Assembly (NCBI RefSeq): GCF_022026155.1
Contig: NZ_CP085041.1
Coordinates: 776,306 to 840,305 of the forward strand
Direction: 5' to 3'
DNA from: Dissulfurimicrobium hydrothermale
Lineage (GTDB): Bacteria; Desulfobacterota; Dissulfuribacteria; Dissulfuribacterales; Sh68
Length of the DNA: 64,000 nucleotides
A model generated the notes under the pieces. It was not told where the DNA came from. It saw nothing but the letters and a program-made list of their open reading frames with translations, and ran no database searches. Made by a program: the position numbers and the translations under genes. Below, one piece after another: positions 34,686 to 43,158 of this stretch (within the stretch, counting starts at the first letter, position 1; each line of letters opens with the position of its first letter).

Positions 34686-35579
34686 ATGGCTGTCTTGAAG
34701 CAGATGACAGGGATATACATAATCATCTTTTCAGTGTTGTTTTTTGCCCCGTTCCTTTCTTGTGCCGAGATGGTTTCTGTGGGCAAAAACGAAAACCATG
34801 CGGTGGCCGAGGTCCATGGAAAGTTTATAACAATAAAGGATGTGGTGGAATTTGCCAAGACCTCGCCGAATTTTAATTCGATGCTTCAGTTCCCGGGTGG
34901 GGCACCGAAGGTGCTGAATGAACTCATATGGCGCAAACTCCTGCTCCTTGAGGGGCGGGATGCAGGAATAATAAAGCCCGGTGAAGAAAAAGAAGGCGAC
35001 GATGAGCTTCTCGTCCTTCGTGTTCTCAAGAAGTTGCTGCCCCCATTTAAACCGCTCACAACCGAAGAGCTTCATTCGTTTTATGAAAGACACAAGGCCC
35101 TTTTTTCTACGCCTCTGATGCTTCGCATCTCTCAGATCAAGGTCGAGATAAAAGATAAAGGCGAAGCCGCCGCGCTGGCAAAGATAAATGAGGCAAAAAG
35201 GGCCATCGACGAGGGGACGCCTTTTGATAAAGTCGCTAAAAAATACTCAGAAGATGGATTCAGCAGGGATAGGGGCGGCGATCTGGGTTTTATTCCTATG
35301 GAGAAGATAGAGTCGTCAAAGATTGAAAAGACCCTTGAGTCTCTGCCGTTGAACAGGCCGAGCGGGGTGTTGAAAAACGGCGATGCCTTTGTCATATATA
35401 TGGTGACTGAGAGAGAAGAGCCTATCGCCGACCCGTATGGCAAAATAATCGAGACAGTGCAGCAAAAGGCGGATGAATGGCGCAGGAGTAAGGCAATGGC
35501 CGAGCTTCGCAAGAGGCTTGAGAAGAAATGGGGAGTTGAATATCTGGACAAAGAATGGATGCCGAAAGAAGACAGATGA
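34686..35579 (+). CDS. Periplasmic PpiC/SurA-like peptidyl-prolyl isomerase
   Basis: A 297-residue exported foldase. A signal peptide spans about 1-27 ('GIYIIIFSVLFFAPFLSCA'), with a Cys near its end. A SurA-N-like helical segment follows, then a parvulin domain at about 138-235: 'LRISQIKVEIKD', 'GTPFDKVAKKYSEDGFSRDR' and 'GGDLGFIPMEKI'. It assists folding of envelope proteins. AGGTG precedes the ATG. The unusual feature is its end: the stop overlaps the ATG of a polysaccharide ABC-exporter permease, so the foldase and exporter are translationally coupled. Confidence 0.85.
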   Translation: MAVLKQMTGIYIIIFSVLFFAPFLSCAEMVSVGKNENHAVAEVHGKFITIKDVVEFAKTSPNFNSMLQFPGGAPKVLNELIWRKLLLLEGRDAGIIKPGEEKEGDDELLVLRVLKKLLPPFKPLTTEELHSFYERHKALFSTPLMLRISQIKVEIKDKGEAAALAKINEAKRAIDEGTPFDKVAKKYSEDGFSRDRGGDLGFIPMEKIESSKIEKTLESLPLNRPSGVLKNGDAFVIYMVTEREEPIADPYGKIIETVQQKADEWRRSKAMAELRKRLEKKWGVEYLDKEWMPKEDR

Positions 35580-36364
35580 CGGCGCAAGGACTTTGGAGGT
35601 TAAGGGAATTATTTTTTTGTCTTTTCAAGAGAGAGCTCGGCAATTCCTATTCAGGGCATTTGGCCGGTTTTTTTTCGATAATGGTAAATCCATTGGTGCA
35701 ACTGGCCGTATATGCCTTTGTATTTAAGATAGTATTCAAGGTCAGATTCCCTGAATTATCAGGTCAGGATTTTGTAGCCTTCGTGGCCACGGCGATGTGG
35801 CCGTGGATGGCGTTTCAGATCGGTGTTCAAAAAGGACTTGCCTCGATTGAGGCTAACAGAAATCTTGTCAAGAAGGTATGGTTGCCCCATGAGTTTCTCG
35901 TTTACGCCTCTGTAGGCTCCATCTATGTGATTCAAATCACAGGTTTTATATTCGTTATTCTGGTCTTGTATTTAACAGACTTTTCGATCCATGTATTCAA
36001 ACTACCGTTCATATTGCCGGTGTTGATCCTGCAGTTTATTTTTACCGCCGGCCTTGCTTTGATTTTTGCGGCACTCAAGGTCTTTGTGGAGGACTTAGGC
36101 CAAGCTATAGCCCCTTTATTTACAGTCTGGTTTTATGCGACGCCGGTTCTCTATCCAATCAGTCTTGCCCCTATACAACTTCGTAATATCATCGAACTCA
36201 ATCCCATGACTTATTGTGTAAGCCGTATTCGGGATGTCATTTTATATAATAAATTTCAGATAGGCTTGATGGATGCCTTTCAATCTGTAGCGATTGTCCT
36301 TTTTTTCATATTTGCGCGCCTGTTTTTTAATAGGCTTTCGCCTTATTTCGAAAATGTCCTATAG
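35576..36364 (+). CDS. wzm: Polysaccharide ABC transporter permease, Wzm/ABC-2 family
   Basis: A 262-residue inner-membrane protein with six predicted helices, of the ABC-2 family that exports O-antigen, capsule or teichoic acid. 'RELGNSYSGHLAGFF' is the cytoplasmic start typical of Wzm, and 'YATPVLYPIS' with 'NPMTYCVSRIRDVIL' is the conserved C-terminal part. The ATG at 35576 overlaps the ppiC stop (ATGA). It pairs with the ATPase gene 66 bases downstream, so together they form a Wzm-Wzt exporter for an undecaprenyl-linked glycan. Confidence 0.9.
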   Translation: MTAQGLWRLRELFFCLFKRELGNSYSGHLAGFFSIMVNPLVQLAVYAFVFKIVFKVRFPELSGQDFVAFVATAMWPWMAFQIGVQKGLASIEANRNLVKKVWLPHEFLVYASVGSIYVIQITGFIFVILVLYLTDFSIHVFKLPFILPVLILQFIFTAGLALIFAALKVFVEDLGQAIAPLFTVWFYATPVLYPISLAPIQLRNIIELNPMTYCVSRIRDVILYNKFQIGLMDAFQSVAIVLFFIFARLFFNRLSPYFENVL

Positions 36365-36429
36365 GTTATTAAATCATCTAACAGGGTTACTAAGAGAAGC
36401 CCTGATAGAAAATAAACTGTCGTTTTGAT

Positions 36430-37641
36430 ATGTCTTTGTCTTTGGTAAGGCTCAGAAATTGCAGCAAAGGATATCCATTACTTAGTCCAGGTCTTGGGAA
36501 TTTAAAAAATATCTGGTCGTTTTTGACAGGGCGGGGAGACATCCCGAGTTTTTATGCCGTTCATGGGATAGATCTGGATATAAGTAAAGGGGAGTCGATT
36601 GGACTTATCGGTGAAAATGGTGCAGGCAAATCGACCCTCCTTAAAATTATCGCTGGTGTTGTAAGACCGACATCAGGTACTGTTGAGGTCAATGCCAGGA
36701 TAGGCGCATTGCTGGAGCTTGGTGCCGGGTTTCATCCTGAGCAAACAGGCAGGGAAAATATCAGGCTGGCGGCTACGCTTATGGGCATGACCAGCGCCGA
36801 GATAAGGGAGAGCATAGACGATATAATAGAGTTTGCGGATATCGGAGATCATATAGACAGGCCTATAAAACATTATTCCTCCGGTATGGTTGTCAGGCTT
36901 GGCTTCGCCATAGTTACTGCCATGCGCCCCGACTTGCTCATCACCGATGAAGTCCTTGCGGTAGGCGATGAATCTTTTCAAAAAAAGTGCATAAGATGGA
37001 TGGAGTCATATCTGTCGGGCGGAGGCACCTTGATGCTTTGTTCCCACGGTATGTACCATATTCAGAAATTGTGTCGAAAGGCATTGTGGCTCAAGGATGG
37101 TAAGGCGCATATGTTTGGAGATGCAATGGAGGTGACGCAAAGCTATCTCGCCTATTTTGAGGAGATGGAGCGCGGCTGTAAAGAAAAGACGGGTCCAGAA
37201 GAACTTGGGGTGCGCAAGGCCTCAATTTATGACGATGTCTATTCAGTGTTGGAGGTACATATGGAGGATGCGTACGGCAAGATCGTTTACGACATCAGGC
37301 ATGGGGACGATGTAACCGTTCGAGGGGTGGTTTATTCGCCTGACGGTCGCACGCCTGTCGTGGCCATCGGCATCTTGAGGGCCGACGGTACCCCTGTTTA
37401 TGCCACATCCACAGAAATTGACGGATCTGAACCTTATATCCTATCTAATCCAGGACGATTTGGTTTTTCTATATATTTTAAAAAATTGCCGCTCCTGCCA
37501 GGAAGGTATATCCTGCGAGCCCACGCCATGGATCCTGAGGCCATGCGGCTGTTTGATCCGTTGGAATGTCCTTTTAGGGTCTTGGGTGACATAAGGGACA
37601 TGGGTATTTGCTATTTGGAACACGTATGGCGGCATGAATAA
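36430..37641 (+). CDS. wzt: Polysaccharide ABC transporter ATPase with C-terminal Wzt carbohydrate-binding domain
   Basis: A 403-residue protein. The ATPase half (1-240) has Walker A 'GLIGENGAGKSTLLKIIAG' near residue 60, signature 'HYSSGMVVRLGFAIV' near 152 and Walker B 'DLLITDEVLAVGD'. A linker then leads to a beta-sandwich Wzt-C domain (about 255-395, with 'DVTVRGVVYSPDGRTPVVAI' and 'NPGRFGFSIYFKKLPLLPG'). In ABC-dependent O-antigen systems this domain recognises the modified non-reducing end of the chain before export. The downstream methyltransferase-GT fusion could supply such a cap. Start at ATG 36430 lacks a strong ribosome-binding site. Confidence 0.93.
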   Translation: MSLSLVRLRNCSKGYPLLSPGLGNLKNIWSFLTGRGDIPSFYAVHGIDLDISKGESIGLIGENGAGKSTLLKIIAGVVRPTSGTVEVNARIGALLELGAGFHPEQTGRENIRLAATLMGMTSAEIRESIDDIIEFADIGDHIDRPIKHYSSGMVVRLGFAIVTAMRPDLLITDEVLAVGDESFQKKCIRWMESYLSGGGTLMLCSHGMYHIQKLCRKALWLKDGKAHMFGDAMEVTQSYLAYFEEMERGCKEKTGPEELGVRKASIYDDVYSVLEVHMEDAYGKIVYDIRHGDDVTVRGVVYSPDGRTPVVAIGILRADGTPVYATSTEIDGSEPYILSNPGRFGFSIYFKKLPLLPGRYILRAHAMDPEAMRLFDPLECPFRVLGDIRDMGICYLEHVWRHE

Positions 37642-37682
37642 TCATATCCGCCTGTTTGATCGGCGATGACTGGTTTTTATTT

Positions 37683-38573
37683 ATGAGCCTGAGACAGAAC
37701 CTTTTGGATCTTTTCGAGCTTTTTTTGTTGCCAGGGCTCGCGATTTTTATCCCCTGGCCCTTTTGTTTCCGAATCTACAGATTTTTTGCAGCATTTGATT
37801 GGATTTACAAGACAGAGACCCAGATGGCCGTCAGCCGGGCTGCAGCGATCGCCGGAATCGCCGATACCATTGCTTGGGCATCTGCCTATCGTTTGACAAG
37901 GCTCGTTGACCATGCCGATCTCTACCTCTCTCTTTTCCGCAGTAACAGATGGTTCAAGAAATACGTCTCGGTGACAGGTCTTGGTTGGCCAGCGGATGAC
38001 GTCCCATTTTTGGCCATAACCTTTCATTTCGGCGCTGGTCTGTGGTCTTTGAGGCATCTGAAGGCCACTGGAAGATTCATCTCAGGCCTTATGAAGGGAT
38101 TCAACAGAGAGGAGTTCCCTGGCAGGTTTGTACGCTATTGTTACGGTCGCCTTCGTACCTATGCGATTTCAAGGGCTGGGGTAAAAAACCTCGTGTTTCT
38201 CGATAAGGGCAGTTATTTTAAATTGAGAAACGTCTTCAGTGCCAGGTCATGTCTTGTTGCGCTACTGGATGTTCCGACAAGGCGGCAGCGAAATGCCATT
38301 AAGGCTTCGCTCTTTGGCCGTGATATCTTTTTGCCGCGCGGCTTGATCCATCTGGCAGCGAGAGAGAAGATCCCGATTATAGCCTATTCAGCCACGCTTG
38401 ACAGAGAGACCGGCGCAAGGACAATAAATATAAGCGAACCAGTTAAAAGCGATAGCGAGGAGGTTCTTGCCGATTATCTTGTAAATGAGCTTAAAAAGGT
38501 CGTATATTCCGATACGGCATCTTGGCATTGTTGGGAATATGTAGATATGTTTTTTGTTGATCATGAAAAGTAA
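37683..38573 (+). CDS. LpxL/HtrB-like lysophospholipid acyltransferase homologue
   Basis: A 296-residue protein resembling the lipid A biosynthesis acyltransferase superfamily. An N-terminal hydrophobic segment ('LLDLFELFLLPGLAIFIPWP') is the membrane anchor. 'LAITFHFGAGLWSLRHLKA' lies where LpxL-type enzymes have H-x4-D/E, but the acidic residue is absent here (Leu five after His). 'LVALLDVPTRRQRNAI' and 'FLPRGLIHLAAREKIPIIA' match the later conserved block with the Arg. ATG 37683 is preferred to a TTG at 37656. It may acylate lipid A or a glycan intermediate, or be catalytically altered. It closes the normal-GC part before the AT-rich island. Confidence 0.65.
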   Translation: MSLRQNLLDLFELFLLPGLAIFIPWPFCFRIYRFFAAFDWIYKTETQMAVSRAAAIAGIADTIAWASAYRLTRLVDHADLYLSLFRSNRWFKKYVSVTGLGWPADDVPFLAITFHFGAGLWSLRHLKATGRFISGLMKGFNREEFPGRFVRYCYGRLRTYAISRAGVKNLVFLDKGSYFKLRNVFSARSCLVALLDVPTRRQRNAIKASLFGRDIFLPRGLIHLAAREKIPIIAYSATLDRETGARTINISEPVKSDSEEVLADYLVNELKKVVYSDTASWHCWEYVDMFFVDHEK

Positions 38574-41520
38574 TCATATATACAATAGAGTAATGTCCAT
38601 TGATAGTGGTGATTCTCTCTCTATAATTGCAAAACAGGTTAGACATGGCGCCAAAGTATTAGAACTTGGTGTTGCTTCAGGTTATTTTGGGCGTTTTCTA
38701 GTTGAACAACTTGATTGTATAGTAGATGGTATAGAGATAGATCCATTAATGGCTGAAATAGCTAGGAGATATTATAGAAAATTAATTATAGGTGATTTGG
38801 AAAATATCTCCCTGAGTGATCAGATAGATACTGATTATAATTATATTATATGTGCAGATATCCTCGAACATTTAAAGGAGCCATCCCAGGTACTTGAAAA
38901 TTTAAAATCTTTTTTAAAAAGGGATGGTGAAATTTTAATTTCGATTCCGAATATTGCTTATGCAGGGGCGGTAATTGCGATAATAAGCGGGGATTTCCCT
39001 TATAGAGACGAAGGATTGTTAGATAAAAGCCATTTAAGATTTTTTACTCTTAAAAGTTTTTTACGGATGCTTATTGAGCTTAAATATGACGTAAAGAGAA
39101 TAGAAAAAGTACATCTGTCATTTGAAGAAAGTGAATTTGCTTATATGATAAGCGAGATAGACCCTCAGATTAGAAAGTATCTCTTTGGAATTCCTGACTC
39201 CGATGTCTATCAATATGTTCTTGCTGTGGGCTTGTATGATTCAGCAAATGGATTTTTTAATCCAAGATCTAAATTGTCAGTTTATCCTGAGGAAGAAAAA
39301 ATAGATGTAATCATACCTGTTTATAAAGGCGAAATAGAGACAAAAAGATGTATTGAGAGTGTATTATCGTATGAACAGAATGCGCCATTTGAAGTTATCG
39401 TAATAGACGATAATAGTCCTGATATGTTTATTTATGAGTATTTAAGTAATCTTGCAAGTAAAGATTTAATTACATTTATTTATAATTCACAAAATCTTGG
39501 TTTTGTTGCCTCTGTAAATTCGGCAATGTTGTTACATAATAAAAGAGATGTTATAATTTTAAATAGCGATACAATTGTCTCAAATGATTGGATAGATCGT
39601 CTTAGACGCTGTGCTCTAAGCGATCCTGCAATTGGCACAGTAACTCCTTTTTCTAACAATGCTACAATATGTAGTTATCCGAATTTCTGCGAAGATAACG
39701 AATTGCCAGAAGGTTTATCAGTAGAATATTTGGATAATTTATTTAAAAAGATTAATTCATGTAAGATGATTGATATACCAACTGGCGTCGGTTTCTGTAT
39801 GTATATAAAGCGTTCTTGTTTAAATGATGTCGGCATGTTTGATTTCAAAAATTTTGGGAAGGGTTACGGTGAAGAAAATGATTTTTGTATGAGGGCATCA
39901 AGATCAGGCTGGCGTCATGTGCTCTGTGGAGATGTCTTTGTATACCATAAAGGCGGTGTAAGCTTCTCCGGTACCAAAAAAGAATTGCAGCAAAGAGGTA
40001 TTGAAACCCTAGTTAAACTTCATCCTGATTATTTGGATATTATCCGTAGCCACTTGGAAGCCGATCCTGCCAAAGATTTGCGATCGGCAATTGATACAGC
40101 GATAGTTAAAAATAAAAATAATTTTCTATTAAATAAATATAGAGGCTTTTTAAATAGATTATTTGGATCAAAATTATAATTATAATGTGACAATGATCGA
40201 ATCTCGAAATAATCATATATTATGTTTCCCTGTGTTATCAACTGACACTTTGTTATCTAATGATATCAATTTAATTTTAAAGAAGTGCTACTATGATACT
40301 AGCATCTTATTTATAGATATGACAAGAGCTGGAATTGATATTTTTGATCCAGTTTTTGCAAAGTATCATGATATTTTTATTGAAAATTCTAATGTAATAT
40401 TCCGTCGGATAAATATTGATTTATATTCTAATGCCATAATTGCCTCTCTTGTTGTGTGTTTAAGAGAATTTCCATGCAATGATGTTTTATTTATTAAACC
40501 GGAGTTAAAAGTACCAGATATGTGGGATGTGCGTCTAAAAAAGGCTGCATATTCTGATTCCGTTATTGCTACAGCATCTCCAATGTGTGATTGCTCACCT
40601 TTTTTTTCTCTTCTTGATGTAAATAGTTCCAATGATAATACCAATTTTGATTTTGAAGATATAGATCGTCTTTCTTTTTGTCTTGGCCATCGTTTTGTTT
40701 ATGAGACGCCTTATTTTTTTGATGGCTGTTTTTATCTAAGATTTGATGCTTTGAATGAAATTGAAGATCATAATTTATTGTTTAGTAGCAATTCTAATTC
40801 GACTTTAAGTGATTTAAATAATGCATTAATTTCTATCGGTAAATTACATGTTTTATGTGATCATCTTTATGTTGGCTACGATAAATCAATAAGTAATTGT
40901 GTATCTTATAACAATATTGATTATAGTAAATATAATTTTGTTGATAAAGAATTTCTTCTATCGCATCCATTAACTACTGTTCGTCAGGCAGTTGCATATT
41001 TTATTGATAAAAAATATAAAATTATTTCTATGCCAGGTCTTGAATCAAAGCCTGTTATCCTTCATATAACTCATAGTTGGGGTGGTGGAATTGAGGAATG
41101 GATTCGCGATTTTTCAAATGTTAGAGATAAGGCAGTTAATATTGTTTTAAAATCTATAGGCAATTCAGGAGTCTATGGATATAGGCTTGCCCTTTTTACC
41201 AATATTAAAGATACTAATCCAATTAGATTATGGGAATTATCGCTTCCAATATTGTGTTCCAAAGCCAGCAATATCGAATATAGAAGAATTCTTAATCAAA
41301 TCATTAAAGAATTCTCAGTTGATGCTATTATTATATCATCTTTTATTGGTCATAGTTTTGATGTTATTTCAAGCAACAAAAAGACTGTTATAGTTTGTCA
41401 TGATTATTATCCATTTTGTCCTGCTATAACGACATATTTTGATGGAGTATGTGCAAAATGCGATTTTGATAGTTTGTCAAGTTGTATCTATCATAATAAA
41501 TCGAATTTATTGATGAATAG
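38560..41520 (+). other. AT-rich genomic island with sharp borders inside the glycan locus
   Basis: Hand counts of 60-base lines show 14 G/C at 40741-40800 and 15 at 41461-41520, but 30 at 41521-41580. The left border coincides with the start of the methyltransferase-GT2 gene; the right border falls inside the coding sequence of the next gene near codon 443, with no break in the frame. A/T is strongly favoured at third positions throughout. This is the pattern of a block imported by recombination from an AT-rich relative. Confidence 0.85.
38563..40179 (+). CDS. Fusion of SAM-dependent methyltransferase and GT2 glycosyltransferase
   Basis: A 538-residue two-domain protein. Residues about 15-215 are a class I methyltransferase: 'GAKVLELGVASGYFGRFL' is the SAM loop, 'GIEIDPLMAEIARRYY' the acidic ribose contact and 'YIICADILEHLKEPSQVL' the motif IV region. 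From about 245 a GT2 (GT-A fold) domain follows: 'IDVIIPVYKGEIETKRCIES', 'IVIDDNSPD', 'NLGFVASVNSAML', 'VIILNSDTIVSNDWIDRL' (DxD-like NSD) and 'GYGEENDFCMRA' with the catalytic acid region. It probably adds and methylates sugars on the exported glycan. Its base composition is far more AT-rich than its neighbours. ATG 38563 overlaps the preceding gene. Confidence 0.85.
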   Translation: MKSNHIYNRVMSIDSGDSLSIIAKQVRHGAKVLELGVASGYFGRFLVEQLDCIVDGIEIDPLMAEIARRYYRKLIIGDLENISLSDQIDTDYNYIICADILEHLKEPSQVLENLKSFLKRDGEILISIPNIAYAGAVIAIISGDFPYRDEGLLDKSHLRFFTLKSFLRMLIELKYDVKRIEKVHLSFEESEFAYMISEIDPQIRKYLFGIPDSDVYQYVLAVGLYDSANGFFNPRSKLSVYPEEEKIDVIIPVYKGEIETKRCIESVLSYEQNAPFEVIVIDDNSPDMFIYEYLSNLASKDLITFIYNSQNLGFVASVNSAMLLHNKRDVIILNSDTIVSNDWIDRLRRCALSDPAIGTVTPFSNNATICSYPNFCEDNELPEGLSVEYLDNLFKKINSCKMIDIPTGVGFCMYIKRSCLNDVGMFDFKNFGKGYGEENDFCMRASRSGWRHVLCGDVFVYHKGGVSFSGTKKELQQRGIETLVKLHPDYLDIIRSHLEADPAKDLRSAIDTAIVKNKNNFLLNKYRGFLNRLFGSKL

Positions 41521-42565
41521 TCCTGAGTTTTCGGCCCGGGAGTGGCTCAATCTCCGTGGAGAATACGTAAGATTGATCAAATCGCACGGAGTGAGCTTGG
41601 TTGCCCCATCGAAGTCCGCTGTTGAGCGCCTATGTGCGCTTGAATCACGTTTTTCCCCTTTGGATTTCACGGTCATTCCTCATGGTTATCTCTTCAATGA
41701 CTTTTCAGTGGCATTAGATGGGGACAGATCCTTGCGGCCCTATCCCATGGCCCATTCAAAGATGCGGGCGATCGTGCTTGGTCAGTTAAAAAGGGAAAAG
41801 GGGCTTCATCTGCTCCAGGAAGTTTGCCATGGGCTATCCCAATATGTAGATATATATTTAGTGGGTTGTGGGGAAAAGGCGAAGCAATCGCTGAGTGACG
41901 CCAGGTGTATAAAAGAGATTATAGAAAGATATGATCGATCGGATCTGCCTGGCATTATTAAAGGTATAGCGCCTGACTTTGGATTGCTCCTTTCCGTATG
42001 GCCAGAGACCTTCAGTTATGTTTTAAGCGAACTCATGATCCTTGGTGTCCCGCCAGTGGCTACTGCCCTTGGCAGTTTTAAGGACCGTATAATAGATGGA
42101 GTGAATGGTTTTCTTTTTGAGCCAAGCGGAGACGCCCTTTTAGAAAGGGTCCGACTGCTTTCGGAACATCCGGCCATGTTGACAGGTGTCAGAGAGAGGC
42201 TCAAGTGTTTCCGGCATCGGTCGCTTGATGAAATGGTCGATGATTATGTGCGTCTGTTAGGAATAGGCCGGCCGCAAGCCGCCCGTTATGAGCCTTGCAT
42301 AGGCACGGAAACAGGGCTTACAGAGCCGTATATGCGGCTTTATTCCTCTTATAAGGGGCTGGAAAGGGCTTATGCCCACATGAAAGAGGCATATGAACAG
42401 AAGACCGAGGCGTGCGAGCGGATGCAGTTGCGCATCGCCGAACTTAATGAGTCTTTAATGGCCGCAATAACAGAATCTGAAAATATGCAAAAGAAATTGG
42501 AAGAGATATATGGTAGTCTGTATTGGAAGGTAGGCCGTTTCTTTAAGTTGATCGGTTCAGATTAG
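40193..42565 (+). CDS. Large GT4-family glycosyltransferase with GT2-like N-terminal remnant and C-terminal coiled coil (mosaic gene)
   Basis: A 790-residue protein from ATG 40193 (TTG 40163 would add ten). Residues 1-280 contain a stretch resembling the second half of a GT2 domain ('DVLFIKPELKVPDMWDVRLK') without the DxD metal motif. A GT-B fold starts near 286 ('KPVILHITHSWGGGIEEWIR'); its C-lobe has 'AIVLGQLKREKGLHLLQEV', 'LVGCGEK', 'LLLSVWPETFSYVLSELMIL' and 'GVPPVATALGSFKDRI', typical of GT4. The last 80 residues form a coiled coil ending 'LYWKVGRFFKLIGSD'. Codons up to about 443 are AT-rich and the rest are of normal GC, so the reading frame is a recombinant. It probably elongates the exported polysaccharide. 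Confidence 0.8.
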   Translation: MIESRNNHILCFPVLSTDTLLSNDINLILKKCYYDTSILFIDMTRAGIDIFDPVFAKYHDIFIENSNVIFRRINIDLYSNAIIASLVVCLREFPCNDVLFIKPELKVPDMWDVRLKKAAYSDSVIATASPMCDCSPFFSLLDVNSSNDNTNFDFEDIDRLSFCLGHRFVYETPYFFDGCFYLRFDALNEIEDHNLLFSSNSNSTLSDLNNALISIGKLHVLCDHLYVGYDKSISNCVSYNNIDYSKYNFVDKEFLLSHPLTTVRQAVAYFIDKKYKIISMPGLESKPVILHITHSWGGGIEEWIRDFSNVRDKAVNIVLKSIGNSGVYGYRLALFTNIKDTNPIRLWELSLPILCSKASNIEYRRILNQIIKEFSVDAIIISSFIGHSFDVISSNKKTVIVCHDYYPFCPAITTYFDGVCAKCDFDSLSSCIYHNKSNLLMNSPEFSAREWLNLRGEYVRLIKSHGVSLVAPSKSAVERLCALESRFSPLDFTVIPHGYLFNDFSVALDGDRSLRPYPMAHSKMRAIVLGQLKREKGLHLLQEVCHGLSQYVDIYLVGCGEKAKQSLSDARCIKEIIERYDRSDLPGIIKGIAPDFGLLLSVWPETFSYVLSELMILGVPPVATALGSFKDRIIDGVNGFLFEPSGDALLERVRLLSEHPAMLTGVRERLKCFRHRSLDEMVDDYVRLLGIGRPQAARYEPCIGTETGLTEPYMRLYSSYKGLERAYAHMKEAYEQKTEACERMQLRIAELNESLMAAITESENMQKKLEEIYGSLYWKVGRFFKLIGSD

Positions 42566-42598
42566 TTAGTTGGTGATTTTATGCCAGGAGGTGCATAT

Positions 42599-42982
42599 AT
42601 GGCCAAGGTGGCCGTTTGTGGTTCAAGGAGCATCAATTCCTATGGGTTGGTAAAAGATGTACTTGATCAGCTCTTGATAGAGGAGGATGTTGTGCTCTCC
42701 GGCAATGCCCCAGGGGTTGACCGCATGGGAGAGGAATACGCCAGACAAAGGGGGCTTGAGGTCAAGATCATACCTTCTGAATGGGCCAAGCACGGTCTTA
42801 AGGCCACCATGATGAGGAATGAGGTGCTGCTGAGGTCCTCCGACTTTGTGATCTGCTTTTGGGACGGCCTCTCTGAAGGTGCCGGCCATATGCTTGAGAT
42901 ATCCAAGAGGGCGAGAAAGCTGTTGGCTGAGGTCAGAATTGACGGGTATCTCAAGTTGTTCTTGAATCCAAGAAGGCTTTGA
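42599..42982 (+). CDS. SLOG-superfamily (DUF2493/YspA-like) nucleotide-binding protein
   Basis: A 127-residue Rossmann-like protein. 'KVAVCGSRSINSYGLV' at the start, 'VVLSGNAPGVDRMGEEYAR' and 'MMRNEVLLRSSDFVICFWDG' are the DUF2493 pattern (GSR, G-x-x-x-GVD, RN, and the W-D-G strand). SLOG proteins bind nucleotide-derived ligands and occur in stress, plasmid and defence contexts. ATG 42599 has AGGAGGTG seven bases upstream and is preferred to an ATG at 42581. It sits just past the glycan genes at normal GC. Ligand and role unknown. Confidence 0.8.
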   Translation: MAKVAVCGSRSINSYGLVKDVLDQLLIEEDVVLSGNAPGVDRMGEEYARQRGLEVKIIPSEWAKHGLKATMMRNEVLLRSSDFVICFWDGLSEGAGHMLEISKRARKLLAEVRIDGYLKLFLNPRRL

Positions 42983-43158
42983 CGCTTTGTATTCGATAGG
43001 TCGAAACAGAGCCCTGTTTGCCTGATCTGGTTGGGGGCGGCGGTTGAGACCTTGCCTTTCAGTGCCCCAAAAGGTCATCGGTACTTGTGTTCGAGAATTC
43101 TTTTTTGGCTAGGGGATTGGGTCTCTATTTAATTTAAATTGTTGGGCGGGTATTGGTT

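Noticed and set aside
38560-41520. AT-rich block as a transposon or prophage
   Set aside because: No transposase, integrase, terminal repeats or attachment-site duplication is visible at either border.
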